NCBI GenBank assembly: GCA_023053575.1
Contig: JAKZAP010000001.1
Coordinates: forward strand, 7,952,849-8,016,848
DNA: 64,000 nucleotides
From: Branchinecta lynchi
Lineage: Eukaryota > Arthropoda > Branchiopoda > Anostraca > Branchinectidae
Reading direction: 5' to 3'
A model generated the notes under the pieces. The model saw nothing but the letters and a program-made list of their open reading frames with translations. It did no database searches and was not told the DNA's origin. Numbering within the stretch: the first letter of the stretch is position 1; each line of letters begins with the position of its first letter. Below, piece by piece: positions 1 through 12,600 of this stretch. The translations under genes and the position numbers were made by a program.

Positions 1-3000
1 AGCTGGCCCCGCTTATCTTTTGTGCTCGTTCCCCTTCCTGTCAGGCACTCTGCCTCGATAGGAGAGTCGATATTGCGCGTGACAGGGTTTTGGAAAAGGG
101 CTCCCGTTCCGAAATGTCCACATGGCGAAATGTGCCCGGCTAAAATGAACCAATAACCTAAATATGATAGGATTTTTTTTTTGGGGGGGGGGGGGGGGGA
201 TTCAGGATTTTCGTCAGACCCTGTTTTCTGGATTCCGCCACCTCCCCCTCCCCCCACGATGGTCGGATCGGTCAAGTGACTATTTCCAAGTTAGTTTGGT
301 CGGGTCCCTAATATGCTTGCCAAGTTTCATCGTCCTAGAACTTCTTGAAGTACCCTAACTCGAGAACTGGACCGACCGACCAAAAAGTGATCGGTATATG
401 GCACTTGAGCGGAGCTGCAAGTGCCATAAAAATCTAATTGTGTTTTAGTTGCCCAGCAATTAGTATTTATATCTTGAAGTTGTAAGCTAGCTCTCTTCAA
501 AATACATTTATCAGAACCGACTGTCCTTATTCGCCTCCCTGACCCCAGCTTAGCGAAGCTATCAATTACAATGAGAGTTTTCCCTGGTGTCTACCAACCG
601 TATTCTTTCTTTCGTAACGTGAACCAAAACTGTCAGAATTGACGAGAGGCTCCTGACTTAATTTTTGCCCTCATTAAAAGTGAATTGTCGGCTTCTCTTA
701 TTAATCCCCTGGGCGAGCTTCCGTAACTATCCCGTCGACAACAACATGAGAGCAAACTTCCAGAAAATGTGGGCGAACTGACGTTTATGCCAACTGACGT
801 TTATGCCAACTGACGTTTATGCCAACTGACGTTTATGCCAACTGACGTTTATGTCAACTGACGTTTATACCAACTGACGCTTATGTGAAGTGACGGTAGG
901 CGAACTGACGGTAGGTGAACTGACGTGTAGCTGAACTGTCGGATTTTAGGATTAGGTGAACTGACGTGTAGGTCTACTGACGTTTATGTCAACTGACAGT
1001 AGGCGAACTGACGTTTGGTCAACTGACGTTTGGTCAACTGACGTGTTGGCCAACTGACGTGTTGGTCAACTGACGTGTTGATGAAGTGACGTGTTGATCA
1101 ACTGACGGATTTTTGGGGGTCAACTGACGTGTAGGCGAACTGTCGGAAAATGTTGGCGTACTGACGGAATTCTGTGGCGAACTGACGTTTATATCAACTG
1201 ACGTGTTGCGGTACTGACGGGACCCCTACAGGTCAGGTTCGTAGATGGCTCTGTAGCACTATATTTACGTGTGGGGGCCCCAAATTGAGGGACGATAGAA
1301 ATTTGGTAATAGCCAACGCTAGTCGATTCGACTATCATTATCGACAATCAGGGTAAGTAGACATGTTGTATCCAAGTTTGAACTTTATTTTCTTGCCAGA
1401 CAAGTAGGTGGCCCGGGAACTGGCCAAAACGGGAAATTTTGTTAGGATAAAAAGCTTATTCTGTAGTTGATCAGAGCTTCGAAGTAAGAGTAAGACTCAT
1501 ACTTGGACGGAGTAGTTTTCCCGGAAATTTGGTAGAAGTATAGTGTATTCTTGAGTCAATTAGAGCTTTGGTGTAGGGTTATAAATAAACCCTGAATTCA
1601 TTTCTAAACTTCATTTGCTTGCTGAATGAGAAATTGCGCGGGAGCCGTCCCAAACCGGAAATCCAAATCCCTGAGAATCAAAAGTTTTGTATGAAGTCGG
1701 TTAGTGTCGAGATAGGGATAGGAAAACAAGATGCAGCGATATCTTCGCTTTGTTGTCCTGCCGGATGAATATCATCTTCACGCGATCAGGCGAAGACCTG
1801 AAGTCCAAGAGTCGTCCAGACGCCAGATCTTCCGGTAAGTCCAATAAAAATTTCCCGGCGGGATCCCATCAAAACCTCGGTCTTGCTCTTTTGATAACGC
1901 CAGTTGGCATGCTTGATGGACAGAAATAGTTTTTGGCAGAGCTGGCCCCGCTTATCTTTTGTGCTCGTTCCCCTTCCTGTCAGGCACTCTGCCTCGATAG
2001 GAGAGTCGATATTGCGCGTGACAGGGTTTTGGAAAAGGGCTCCCGTTCCGAAATGTCCACATGGCGAAATGTGCCCGGCTAAAATGAACCAATAACCTAA
2101 ATATGATAGGATTTTTTTTTTGGGGGGGGGGGGGATTCAGGATTTTCGTCAGACCCTGTTTTCTGGATTCCGCCACCTCCCCCTCCCCCCACGATGGTCG
2201 GATCGGTCAAGTGACTATTTCCAAGTTAGTTTGGTCGGGTCCCTAATATGCTTGCCAAGTTTCATCGTCCTAGAACTTCTTGAAGTACCCTAACTCGAGA
2301 ACTGGACCGACCGACCAAAAAGTGATCGGTATATGGCACTTGAGCGGAGCTGCAAGTGCCATAAAAATCTAATTGTGTTTTAGTTGCCCAGCAATTAGTA
2401 TTTATATCTTGAAGTTGTAAGCTAGCTCTCTTCAAAATACATTTATCAGAACCGACTGTCCTTATTCGCCTCCCTGACCCCAGCTTAGCGAAGCTATCAA
2501 TTACAATGAGAGTTTTCCCTGGTGTCTACCAACCGTATTCTTTCTTTCGTAACGTGAACCAAAACTGTCAGAATTGACGAGAGGCTCCTGACTTAATTTT
2601 TGCCCTCATTAAAAGTGAATTGTCGGCTTCTCTTATTAATCCCCTGGGCGAGCTTCCGTAACTATCCCGTCGACAACAACATGAGAGCAAACTTCCAGAA
2701 AATGTGGGCGAACTGACGTTTATGCCAACTGACGTTTATGCCAACTGACGTTTATGCCAACTGACGTTTATGCCAACTGACGTTTATGTCAACTGACGTT
2801 TATACCAACTGACGCTTATGTGAAGTGACGGTAGGCGAACTGACGGTAGGTGAACTGACGTGTAGCTGAACTGTCGGATTTTAGGATTAGGTGAACTGAC
2901 GTGTAGGTCTACTGACGTTTATGTCAACTGACAGTAGGCGAACTGACGTTTGGTCAACTGACGTTTGGTCAACTGACGTGTTGGCCAACTGACGTGTTGG

Positions 3001-6000
3001 TCAACTGACGTGTTGATGAAGTGACGTGTTGATCAACTGACGGATTTTTGGGGGTCAACTGACGTGTAGGCGAACTGTCGGAAAATGTTGGCGTACTGAC
3101 GGAATTCTGTGGCGAACTGACGTTTATATCAACTGACGTGTTGCGGTACTGACGGGACCCCTACAGGTCAGGTTCGTAGATGGCTCTGTAGCACTATATT
3201 TACGTGTGGGGGCCCCAAATTGAGGGACGATAGAAATTTGGTAATAGCCAACGCTAGTCGATTCGACTATCATTATCGACAATCAGGGTAAGTAGACATG
3301 TTGTATCCAAGTTTGAACTTTATTTTCTTGCCAGACAAGTAGGTGGCCCGGGAACTGGCCAAAACGGGAAATTTTGTTAGGATAAAAAGCTTATTCTGTA
3401 GTTGATCAGAGCTTCGAAGTAAGAGTAAGACTCATACTTGGACGGAGTAGTTTTCCCGGAAATTTGGTAGAAGTATAGTGTATTCTTGAGTCAATTAGAG
3501 CTTTGGTGTAGGGTTATAAATAAACCCTGAATTCATTTCTAAACTTCATTTGCTTGCTGAATGAGAAATTGCGCGGGAGCCGTCCCAAACCGGAAATCCA
3601 AATCCCTGAGAATCAAAAGTTTTGTATGAAGTCGGTTAGTGTCGAGATAGGGATAGGAAAACAAGATGCAGCGATATCTTCGCTTTGTTGTCCTGCCGGA
3701 TGAATATCATCTTCACGCGATCAGGCGAAGACCTGAAGTCCAAGAGTCGTCCAGACGCCAGATCTTCCGGTAAGTCCAATAAAAATTTCCCGGCGGGATC
3801 CCATCAAAACCTCGGTCTTGCTCTTTTGATAACGCCAGTTGGCATGCTTGATGGACAGAAATAGTTTTTGGCAGAGCTGGCCCCGCTTATCTTTTGTGCT
3901 CGTTCCCCTTCCTGTCAGGCACTCTGCCTCGATAGGAGAGTCGATATTGCGCGTGACAGGGTTTTGGAAAAGGGCTCCCGTTCCGAAATGTCCACATGGC
4001 GAAATGTGCCCGGCTAAAATGAACCAATAACCTAAATATGATAGGATTTTTTTTTTTGGGGGGGGGGGGGATTCAGGATTTTCGTCAGACCCTGTTTTCT
4101 GGATTCCGCCACCTCCCCCTCCCCCCACGATGGTCGGATCGGTCAAGTGACTATTTCCAAGTTAGTTTGGTCGGGTCCCTAATATGCTTGCCAAGTTTCA
4201 TCGTCCTAGAACTTCTTGAAGTACCCTAACTCGAGAACTGGACCGACCGACCAAAAAGTGATCGGTATATGGCACTTGAGCGGAGCTGCAAGTGCCATAA
4301 AAATCTAATTGTGTTTTAGTTGCCCAGCAATTAGTATTTATATCTTGAAGTTGTAAGCTAGCTCTCTTCAAAATACATTTATCAGAACCGACTGTCCTTA
4401 TTCGCCTCCCTGACCCCAGCTTAGCGAAGCTATCAATTACAATGAGAGTTTTCCCTGGTGTCTACCAACCGTATTCTTTCTTTCGTAACGTGAACCAAAA
4501 CTGTCAGAATTGACGAGAGGCTCCTGACTTAATTTTTGCCCTCATTAAAAGTGAATTGTCGGCTTCTCTTATTAATCCCCTGGGCGAGCTTCCGTAACTA
4601 TCCCGTCGACAACAACATGAGAGCAAACTTCCAGAAAATGTGGGCGAACTGACGTTTATGCCAACTGACGTTTATGCCAACTGACGTTTATGCCAACTGA
4701 CGTTTATGCCAACTGACGTTTATGTCAACTGACGTTTATACCAACTGACGCTTATGTGAAGTGACGGTAGGCGAACTGACGGTAGGTGAACTGACGTGTA
4801 GCTGAACTGTCGGATTTTAGGATTAGGTGAACTGACGTGTAGGTCTACTGACGTTTATGTCAACTGACAGTAGGCGAACTGACGTTTGGTCAACTGACGT
4901 TTGGTCAACTGACGTGTTGGCCAACTGACGTGTTGGTCAACTGACGTGTTGATGAAGTGACGTGTTGATCAACTGACGGATTTTTGGGGGTCAACTGACG
5001 TGTAGGCGAACTGTCGGAAAATGTTGGCGTACTGACGGAATTCTGTGGCGAACTGACGTTTATATCAACTGACGTGTTGCGGTACTGACGGGACCCCTAC
5101 AGGTCAGGTTCGTAGATGGCTCTGTAGCACTATATTTACGTGTGGGGGCCCCAAATTGAGGGACGATAGAAATTTGGTAATAGCCAACGCTAGTCGATTC
5201 GACTATCATTATCGACAATCAGGGTAAGTAGACATGTTGTATCCAAGTTTGAACTTTATTTTCTTGCCAGACAAGTAGGTGGCCCGGGAACTGGCCAAAA
5301 CGGGAAATTTTGTTAGGATAAAAAGCTTATTCTGTAGTTGATCAGAGCTTCGAAGTAAGAGTAAGACTCATACTTGGACGGAGTAGTTTTCCCGGAAATT
5401 TGGTAGAAGTATAGTGTATTCTTGAGTCAATTAGAGCTTTGGTGTAGGGTTATAAATAAACCCTGAATTCATTTCTAAACTTCATTTGCTTGCTGAATGA
5501 GAAATTGCGCGGGAGCCGTCCCAAACCGGAAATCCAAATCCCTGAGAATCAAAAGTTTTGTATGAAGTCGGTTAGTGTCGAGATAGGGATAGGAAAACAA
5601 GATGCAGCGATATCTTCGCTTTGTTGTCCTGCCGGATGAATATCATCTTCACGCGATCAGGCGAAGACCTGAAGTCCAAGAGTCGTCCAGACGCCAGATC
5701 TTCCGGTAAGTCCAATAAAAATTTCCCGGCGGGATCCCATCAAAACCTCGGTCTTGCTCTTTTGATAACGCCAGTTGGCATGCTTGATGGACAGAAATAG
5801 TTTTTGGCAGAGCTGGCCCCGCTTATCTTTTGTGCTCGTTCCCCTTCCTGTCAGGCACTCTGCCTCGATAGGAGAGTCGATATTGCGCGTGACAGGGTTT
5901 TGGAAAAGGGCTCCCGTTCCGAAATGTCCACATGGCGAAATGTGCCCGGCTAAAATGAACCAATAACCTAAATATGATAGGATTTTTTTTTTTGGGGGGG

Positions 6001-7957
6001 GGGGGATTCAGGATTTTCGTCAGACCCTGTTTTCTGGATTACCTCCCCCTCCCCCCACGATGGTCGGATCGGTCAAGTGACTATTTCCAAGTTAGTTTGG
6101 TCGGGTCCCTAATATGCTTGCCAAGTTTCATCGTCCTAGAACTTCTTGAAGTACCCTAACTCGAGAACTGGACCGACCGACCAAAAAGTGATCGGTATAT
6201 GGCACTTGAGCGGAGCTGCAAGTGCCATAAAAATCTAATTGTGTTTTAGTTGCCCAGCAATTAGTATTTATATCTTGAAGTTGTAAGCTAGCTCTCTTCA
6301 AAATACATTTATCAGAACCGACTGTCCTTATTCGCCTCCCTGACCCCAGCTTAGCGAAGCTATCAATTACAATGAGAGTTTTCCCTGGTGTCTACCAACC
6401 GTATTCTTTCTTTCGTAACGTGAACCAAAACTGTCAGAATTGACGAGAGGCTCCTGACTTAATTTTTGCCCTCATTAAAAGTGAATTGTCGGCTTCTCTT
6501 ATTAATCCCCTGGGCGAGCTTCCGTAACTATCCCGTCGACAACAACATGAGAGCAAACTTCCAGAAAATGTGGGCGAACTGACGTTTATGCCAACTGACG
6601 TTTATGCCAACTGACGTTTATGCCAACTGACGTTTATGCCAACTGACGTTTATGTCAACTGACGTTTATACCAACTGACGCTTATGTGAAGTGACGGTAG
6701 GCGAACTGACGGTAGGTGAACTGACGTGTAGCTGAACTGTCGGATTTTAGGATTAGGTGAACTGACGTGTAGGTCTACTGACGTTTATGTCAACTGACAG
6801 TAGGCGAACTGACGTTTGGTCAACTGACGTTTGGTCAACTGACGTGTTGGCCAACTGACGTGTTGGTCAACTGACGTGTTGATGAAGTGACGTGTTGATC
6901 AACTGACGGATTTTTGGGGGTCAACTGACGTGTAGGCGAACTGTCGGAAAATGTTGGCGTACTGACGGAATTCTGTGGCGAACTGACGTTTATATCAACT
7001 GACGTGTTGCGGTACTGACGGGACCCCTACAGGTCAGGTTCGTAGATGGCTCTGTAGCACTATATTTACGTGTGGGGGCCCCAAATTGAGGGACGATAGA
7101 AATTTGGTAATAGCCAACGCTAGTCGATTCGACTATCATTATCGACAATCAGGGTAAGTAGACATGTTGTATCCAAGTTTGAACTTTATTTTCTTGCCAG
7201 ACAAGTAGGTGGCCCGGGAACTGGCCAAAACGGGAAATTTTGTTAGGATAAAAAGCTTATTCTGTAGTTGATCAGAGCTTCGAAGTAAGAGTAAGACTCA
7301 TACTTGGACGGAGTAGTTTTCCCGGAAATTTGGCAGAAGTATAGTGTATTCTTGAGTCAATTAGAGCTTTGGTGTAGGGTTATAAATAAACCCTGAATTC
7401 ATTTCTAAACTTCATTTGCTTGCTGAATGAGAAATTGCGCGGGAGCCGTCCCAAACCGGAAATCCAAATCCCTGAGAATCAAAAGTTTTGTATGAAGTCG
7501 GTTAGTGTCGAGATAGGGATAGGAAAACAAGATGCAGCGATATCTTCGCTTTGTTGTCCTGCCGGATGAATATCATCTTCACGCGATCAGGCGAAGACCT
7601 GAAGTCCAAGAGTCGTCCAGACGCCAGATCTTCCGGTAAGTCCAATAAAAATTTCCCGGCGGGATCCCATCAAAACCTCGGTCTTGCTCTTTTGATAACG
7701 CCAGTTGGCATGCTTGATGGACAGAAATAGTTTTTGGCAGAGCTGGCCCCGCTTATCTTTTGTGCTCGTTCCCCTTCCTGTCAGGCACTCTGCCTCGATA
7801 GGAGAGTCGATATTGCGCGTGACAGGGTTTTGGAAAAGGGCTCCCGTTCCGAAATGTCCACATGGCGAAATGTGCCCGGCTAAAATGAACCAATAACCTA
7901 AATATGATAGGATTTTTTTTTGGGGGGGGGGGGGATTCAGGATTTTCGTCAGACCCA
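1..7957. repeat. macrosatellite array, ~1.935-kb unit, 4 full copies plus 1 partial
   Basis: The same ~1.935-kb sequence recurs head to tail. Using the motif AGCTGGCCCCGC as origin, units begin at 1, 1939, 3874, 5810 and 7740; the last stops at about 7957, where the sequence changes abruptly. Copies look almost identical. The differences I see are poly-G length (longest near 180-199), a 6-bp deletion near 6040 and a T-to-C change at 7334. Each unit joins three parts: a reversed 5' piece of dispersed family 2 (about 172-412 in unit 1), a 16-bp minisatellite (773-1220) and a piece of dispersed family 1 (about 1225-1890). No unit encodes a recognisable protein; the small ORFs of 60-160 codons cross repeat parts. 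The array runs off the left edge, so its true length is unknown. Confidence 0.97.
773..1220. repeat. 16-bp minisatellite inside the macrosatellite unit
   Basis: This block is built from a ~16-bp unit of the form CAACTGACGTTTATGC or CAACTGACGTGTTGGT, with a constant CTGACG core and a variable half. There are about 28 repeats, a few expanded by insertions. The same block recurs in the other satellite units at 2708-3155, 4644-5091 and 6574-7021. The repeated TGACGT core matches the half-site bound by CREB/ATF-type bZIP proteins, but any binding is speculation. Confidence 0.95.
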
Positions 7958-9528
7958 ACATTCTTTCAAAGCGGGTTAAATGAAGACCACAGCATGGGAA
8001 TAAGAGATTAAAATCGCCTAGGTATACAAATACCCCGTTCAGAACATGATCTTGAACTCCCCATGACAATTTTTCCGACTATAGAGGATGATTTTTGCAT
8101 TCTCCTTATTTGACTCTATTGAGCCAGATCTGGCTTCCACTTGTTTCCTCCGGGGAGCTTGTTGGTAAAAATTAACTTAAAATTTTGGGGACGTTTTGCC
8201 ATGGGGGCATTTTGCCATTTGGATGTTTTGTCGTCGGGAGGTTTGGCCATGGGAACGTTTTGCGACGGGGACGTTTCGCCGGGGACATTTTGCCATTGAG
8301 ACGTTTCTTCCGTATTTTTGACACTGTAGTCGAAACGTGCGCGTCATTCTCCGTATCTACAGTGCTTGGTACTATGCAAAACAGATGGTACACAATGTCT
8401 CGGGAATCAGCACCCTCTCAGTGTTAACGAAACACGATCGCGGATTTATGGTTGGCGCAAAGGCCGAGAGAGAAAAGTTCATACCCCCTTGACGTACTAA
8501 CCATGTAAAGCCAAAACTCCACTGGCAATCGTCTTAACCGTGCTTGTCCAGACCCGGCGTGCTCTCATAAGGCGTAATCTCGCCATTCCCCGAGGACTCC
8601 ACTTGAGGAGTCCTCGCGTTTTTGTTTGTCCCGAGGACTCACTCCCCGTATTCTCGCGAGCCCCCACGGACGCGGAATGCTCCGATTATCATCACCATCA
8701 TCAAAAAGCACCCCCTTTCAGATTCGTAGGGGAATCAATTTTTACTGGTGTTGGTGCAATGTAAAATTAATTAAAAAGAATCAGAATAAGCAAAATAAAA
8801 AATAAAGTGGATCCAGACTAACTTCGTCAACTGCATATTTCTTTTTCGAACAAAATCCAATTTTAGAAGCATTCCCCGTATTTTCGTTGTTTTCCTAGGC
8901 GGAGTCCGCGTTGAGTGTCTCCCTCGATTCTCGCCGTTCCCTTCGATTCCCCGAGGAGGGTAATCGAAAATGGCGGTTACGACACGTTACTATAGCCGCG
9001 TTCGATTCATCAACAGTTATCTATTATTGTCGACGACCAGACCTAGATGCCGTTTTATTCAACTATGGCGTAGCGCTTTTGCTGTTTTATTTAAAACTGA
9101 AGTCGTAGTTCTACGAATCCGTCTGATAATATCCAAAATTCCCGACGGAAGTTTTTTTTTCGTTCTATGATTTCTGTTGAAGTTCTAGCAATGGTGAAAA
9201 TCGTTCGTCTGTTGTCGTTCGATTCACTCTACGAAAATGAAAATTTGCGTTGAGAATGACGTCATTATTCGTGAATAAAACGACTATAGACAATTTTGGG
9301 ATAATGTAGTCGGATAAGCGTAGGTGAATCGAACGCGGCTTATGACTTCCGACAACTTACGATTGCCAGTTTAGACCCAAACCTGATTTGAACTTCACAA
9401 GCTAGAGCCAAGACAGCTAGTGCGAGGGGCTAAGCATTTCTGTACTGAGGCACATCAGGTGTTGAATTCCGGGAAAGACGGGGTTAATGTGTGGCCGTTG
9501 TTTGTAGACTAATCTATGCCTATTTCAG
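7958..9528. other. non-coding stretch between satellite array and first saposin exon
   Basis: I find no supported exon here. It holds a short imperfect tandem repeat at about 8186-8310 (units like GGGACGTTTTGCCATG). It also holds a 10-bp-stem hairpin at 8591-8616 (CGAGGACTCC, loop ACTTGA, GGAGTCCTCG) followed by a T run, and an ATC-rich tract near 8687-8703 that may be a retroelement tail. Earlier exons of the saposin gene, including a signal peptide, could lie here, but I could not support one. Confidence 0.5.
8186..8310. repeat. short GGGACGTTTTGCCAT-type tandem repeat
   Basis: About six diverged ~20-bp copies of a GGGGACGTTTTGCCAT-like word follow each other. The 80-codon open frame over it is a by-product of the repeat. 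Confidence 0.7.
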
Positions 9529-9675
9529 GCTGTGGTAACCGAAGAAGAGAAATCGGTCGCACCAGTGAAGAACCCAGTTCCTGGAAGCTGTGATGATTGC
9601 CGCCGCTTCATTGATGACACTAAGATGATAATTGAAACCCACTCGAAGGAAGAAGTCTTGGAGCGCCTTTTATAC
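9529..9675 (+). CDS. saposin gene exon A: first half of saposin-B domain 1
   Basis: The acceptor is CTATTTCAG at 9520-9528; the exon starts in phase 0 at GCT and ends in phase 0 at TAC before GTAAGT. It encodes 49 residues: an acidic/basic lead-in, then the opening CDDC motif (SCDDCRRF) and the first amphipathic helix. The second half is in the exon at 12763. No sequon is seen in this domain. Confidence 0.88.
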
Positions 9676-12600
9676 GTAAGTTTCCTGTATTCATTCTATC
9701 TTCCAAATTCTTGCAATTTTATTTTTGCTCCAGCTAAATTCTTCTCTTTGGTTGTTTTGCTGGGAGCTATTTTGATACTGCCCAGTAGTGTACTTTCTGA
9801 ATCGCCCTAAATGATTCTATGCTTGCACCGAGTTGTGGTTTAAGCTAGCGACTTGGAATGGGGGTGATATAGAAATTACTCCTTTGAGCCAACAACCCTA
9901 TAGCTATAGCCGGATCCTCTATGCCAAATGTTGGGTACCTCTGGGTAGGTACCCTAACCCTTCACCAACTCCATTATAAATCAATTATGTTTGGTTGATC
10001 GCTGAACTTCACTCGAATCATCAGTATTTTAACTGGTTGGGGTACCCAGTATTTGACGTAGGGTATGCCAAGCGCTGGGTGTGCGCAGCTGTCCCAAAAC
10101 CAGGGATTTGCGGTGGACTGGGCCAGAGCTGACTTTCGGTAAAGGTAGCCTTCTACTTGCACAGTACTTAAACCAGACAGGATTTCGCAGTAAAGATTCT
10201 GAGACACGGGCCTCAAGGGAAACAAATGTGTGCCAGTGGTTAAGAGTAGGCTAGTGCCGGTTTTCAATTACTTGAAAGTGTGAAGTTTAGACCTTTAAAA
10301 TGCAATTGCAATAAGAAAATAGTTTGTGTTTTGCTCTGTAGTTTATATTTTGTTGGGGCATCTGATGTATGGTCGTGTTTGGCTTTTGCAAACAGCATTA
10401 CTCTTATTATTCTCCAGTAGAAGGGATATGTGGCACAAACTGCAAGGGTGGCTAGCTGGTAGCTATTGAGCGGTGGGGGAAAATACGCGGGTCTTTGAAG
10501 TTTTGTTGGGTTCCGAGTCTTCTGTTTGGATCGACTCTTCCCGTTTACACTGACTTGTATTTTCTACTTCGTTTGTAATCTGTAAATTTAAACAGTGACA
10601 TACTTGGTTGTGTGCTAGTTCCGGTCTGGCACTTCAGTCTCCAGGCTTGGCTTCGCGAATTTATTTTATTTATATTTTATTTATTATATGAATTTATTTA
10701 TTTTTATTTATTTTGGTTTGTTTATGTGTGACCCGCTTTTTGGATAACAGCGGAGTATGAGTAAAATACACAAAGTAAAATACAAATATTAAAACAGTAA
10801 ACAAAACAATGTAAGTAAACACGACTACATTCTTTTCATATAGTTTGAAAACACATTTTGCGTGGGTCCTTGCGCCACAACCGTCATATCTCAAAACAGC
10901 CCACCGTTCCGGTGGCCGAACTGGATATATAAAGGCCAGAAGAATTCAGGATGTGGTGAATCGTGGTCTCACGCTTTTCTGTTCTAAATCTCGCATGTTT
11001 TTCCAACTAAGTAGAGAAAGATAATTAATTACTCATTGCGCCAGTACTGACATGACGAAGGTCGACATATAAGGCGATTTTTAGCGGTTCTTCTGTTTAT
11101 CAACTGTGTTGACCAACGAACTAATGTTATTCGCCAAAATGTTCCTGTTGATCAACAGAGGTGAATCTTCGCCAGAACGCTCTGTTTGAAAAATCTGGCT
11201 GATTATCCACAAATTGACCAACAGACTAGATCAACAACACTTTCAGTTTTTCGTCATTTTGACCAACACTGTTGTCTACAGAGGTTTCTGTTGGTCGCTA
11301 GAACGCACTGTTGATCAACAATGAATCAATGTTTAACCGCTAAAAAAACGTCTATTGTCAGCTGTAGTTCTTGTAACCTAAGATTTTCAGTTTCCTCAGG
11401 CCGGTTTGTGAAGCCGAAACAAGCTTTGATCTGTGATCGTAAATAGCGTCAATTTCGTTTTCTATTGGTAGACCCCCCCCCCCCTAGAAAAAAATGTGAA
11501 GGCCGAAGTCTGATGACGATTTTCGACAACTTTATATTTGTGCTGACCTTCTACCATGTCATTTTGAAAGTTTTAGGACAGATCCAAGCTTGATTTTAAT
11601 TAATCGCAGGTAGTCAAAACGCAGTTAAAGGGAAATTTTTATTTCTCCTTTTAGTGCTAACTTACGTTTGTAGTATCTATACTCTACCACGTACATTATT
11701 TATATTTTCCAAGGCAGTTTTTTTGACAAATTGAGTCCGAGGTTACAGATTATTTTAATATGACGCGTTAAATATCTTTTATCGCCTAATCGTAATAGTA
11801 CACACATTAACACTAGTATTTTGCATCGGAGGTTTCATTTCGACGACAATTATTCCCAAACATCCTATTCAGTTGCTTGAAAGTTCCGTTGCAGTGTATC
11901 TTTGGAGCAAATGACCCTGGAAACATAGAACGTCAAGCCGTACATGCTAATGGCTATGGTGAAGAATTCTCGGTTTATTTAAAGTAAGAAAAATACGATT
12001 GGAGTCGGACAGCAATATAAATTACACAAAAAACACTAAGATGAAGAGACACAAATTTCAACCAAAGCTTCTGCATTCGCGTGTCTGCAATGTTAGATAC
12101 TCATATGAGGCCATACAAAACAAAGCGCCTACAAGATGGACGGTATAAGCGTCCGCTCATTATTTATGGAACAAGATCGTGGGTTTTGCTCGATGCAATA
12201 GGTGAGAGACTTAAGTTCTTACCGTTATACGTTCTTGGTAGATAGGTAACTTGTCTTGATAGGTAACCCTTCGAAATGTGGTACACTGTCAGAAGTTTCA
12301 TAATAGATAACACAAGGATGCGAGGTTTCAACAGATAACACTTAGATGTTAGGTGTTATTTTTTCGAACGTTACTCGTTAAAATGTTATGCATAACAAAC
12401 ATTTCCGGAAAGAGCTGAAACCCGCCTTAAAAGCATATGGTGACTTTTCCGATATTATGATGACAAGCAAAACAGTCAGCAGGTGTTTTTTCGGCGGTGT
12501 TTCGGCTGAGCGCCTCTTCTTGTTTGCATATCGCGTAACGTTTACAACCAACACCCTAAGTGACATCTGTTGAAACTGCGCATCCTTGTGTTCACTGTTA

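Noticed and set aside
3721..4146. 141-codon and similar (160-, 74-, 63-codon) open frames in the macrosatellite
   Set aside because: They cross unrelated repeat parts and poly-G/C tracts, vary in length with the G run and match no family.
8591..8622. Perfect hairpin followed by T run, like a bacterial terminator
   Set aside because: The sequence is eukaryotic; the structure is more likely part of a repeat.
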